A DNA stretch of 13,387 nt from Betaproteobacteria bacterium (lineage in GTDB: Bacteria > Pseudomonadota > Gammaproteobacteria > Burkholderiales > Casimicrobiaceae). Made by a program: the position numbers and the translations under genes. The notes under the pieces were generated by a model. It searched no databases, was not told the DNA's origin, and saw only the letters and a program-made list of their open reading frames with translations. The stretch covers positions 1 through 13,387 of the forward strand of contig JADKEV010000002.1 in the NCBI GenBank assembly GCA_016717855.1, given 5' to 3'. Shown here piece by piece: positions 13,115-13,387 of the stretch. Every line of letters starts with the position of its first letter. Position 1 is the first letter of the stretch.

Positions 13115-13387
13115 TTATGACCCTTCAACGCCTTCCACATGTCCGATGTCACTGTGCGGTCAGATGCGCGGGTCAGGATACCGCGTCGCCTCATCGCACG
13201 CGCGGGTGACGTCGAACGGCAGGCAATGGTCGAAGATGACCCAATGCCCGAACTTCGGCAGGGCGTCGCATACGTTTCAGCGCACACCGCGTTGAGCGCC
13301 GGCCGGCCTTCGCCCCCGCCTCGACCGCGCCATACATGGATGCGGATGAAGTCGCGCGTGCCGTCGAGCCCCGCCTTGCAGGCTTCC
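13115..13387 (-). pseudogene. C-terminal end of a probable MBL-fold metallo-hydrolase (partial, frameshifted)
   Basis: The minus strand from the window edge reads LDGTRDFIRI, then in other frames YGAVEAGAKAG and ALPKFGHWVIFDHCLPFDVTRA, CDEATRYPDPRI and finally DMWKALKG. FDHCxPFDVxRAxDEA followed by PRIW and MWxAL is a C-terminal pattern I associate with metallo-beta-lactamase-fold hydrolases encoded next to FAD monooxygenases in aromatic-degradation clusters. At least three indels are present. The likely stop is the TAA at 13115-13117, 15 nt before the monooxygenase start, so the genes probably form one operon. The zinc-binding HxHxDH motif would lie outside the window, so the assignment is moderate. 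Confidence 0.5.

Overview
The window is GC-rich bacterial DNA, most likely from a proteobacterium. Signal peptides, good Shine-Dalgarno sites and sigma-70-like promoters fit that. A Lysobacterales/Rhodanobacteraceae-type gammaproteobacterium is my guess from the style of the secreted proteins, but no rRNA, tRNA or marker gene is present to prove it. There is no prophage, IS element or CRISPR array.

Layout. Positions 1-364 hold no gene I recognise, only a possible promoter. Positions 365-3224 (+) encode a large signalling protein: class III nucleotide cyclase, then a STAND/AfsR-like ATPase, then TPR repeats. It is split by a one-base frameshift near 1544. Positions 3326-3378 contain a well-formed promoter whose -35 box lies in the loop of a perfect 12-bp inverted repeat, just upstream of two tandem paralogous secreted proteins (3437-5182 and 5230-7507). 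Each paralog has a signal peptide, a conserved N-terminal domain, phage-fibre-like and YadA-head-like repeats, and a C-terminal peptidase S74 intramolecular chaperone with its Ser-Lys dyad. Next come a secreted zinc-metallopeptidase-like protein with a C-terminal repeat module (7644-9502), a YdjM/DUF457-like membrane protein (9606-10268), a tiny lipoprotein (10404-10544), a VOC/glyoxalase-fold protein (10574-10978) and a small coiled-coil exported protein (10999-11206).

From 11214 to the end the minus strand carries a probable aromatic-catabolism operon read right to left: the C-terminus of an MBL-fold hydrolase, an FAD-dependent aromatic monooxygenase and a DUF2783 protein. All three are riddled with frame changes.

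Quality. Almost every long gene has one-base indels that, when undone, restore recognisable family sequence and give whole-codon gene lengths. Many are compensating -1/+1 pairs, and they become very dense in the last 2.4 kb. This looks far more like uncorrected sequencing or assembly error near a contig end than like gene decay, so I annotate the intended products and mark the breaks.

How the genes may work together (inference). The two S74 proteins and the metallopeptidase look like a co-located set of exported, trimeric surface or fibre-type proteins plus a secreted protease-like partner. The upstream cyclase-ATPase is a signal-transduction protein that may or may not control them. This secreted cluster and its operator-like promoter are the most interesting part of the window.
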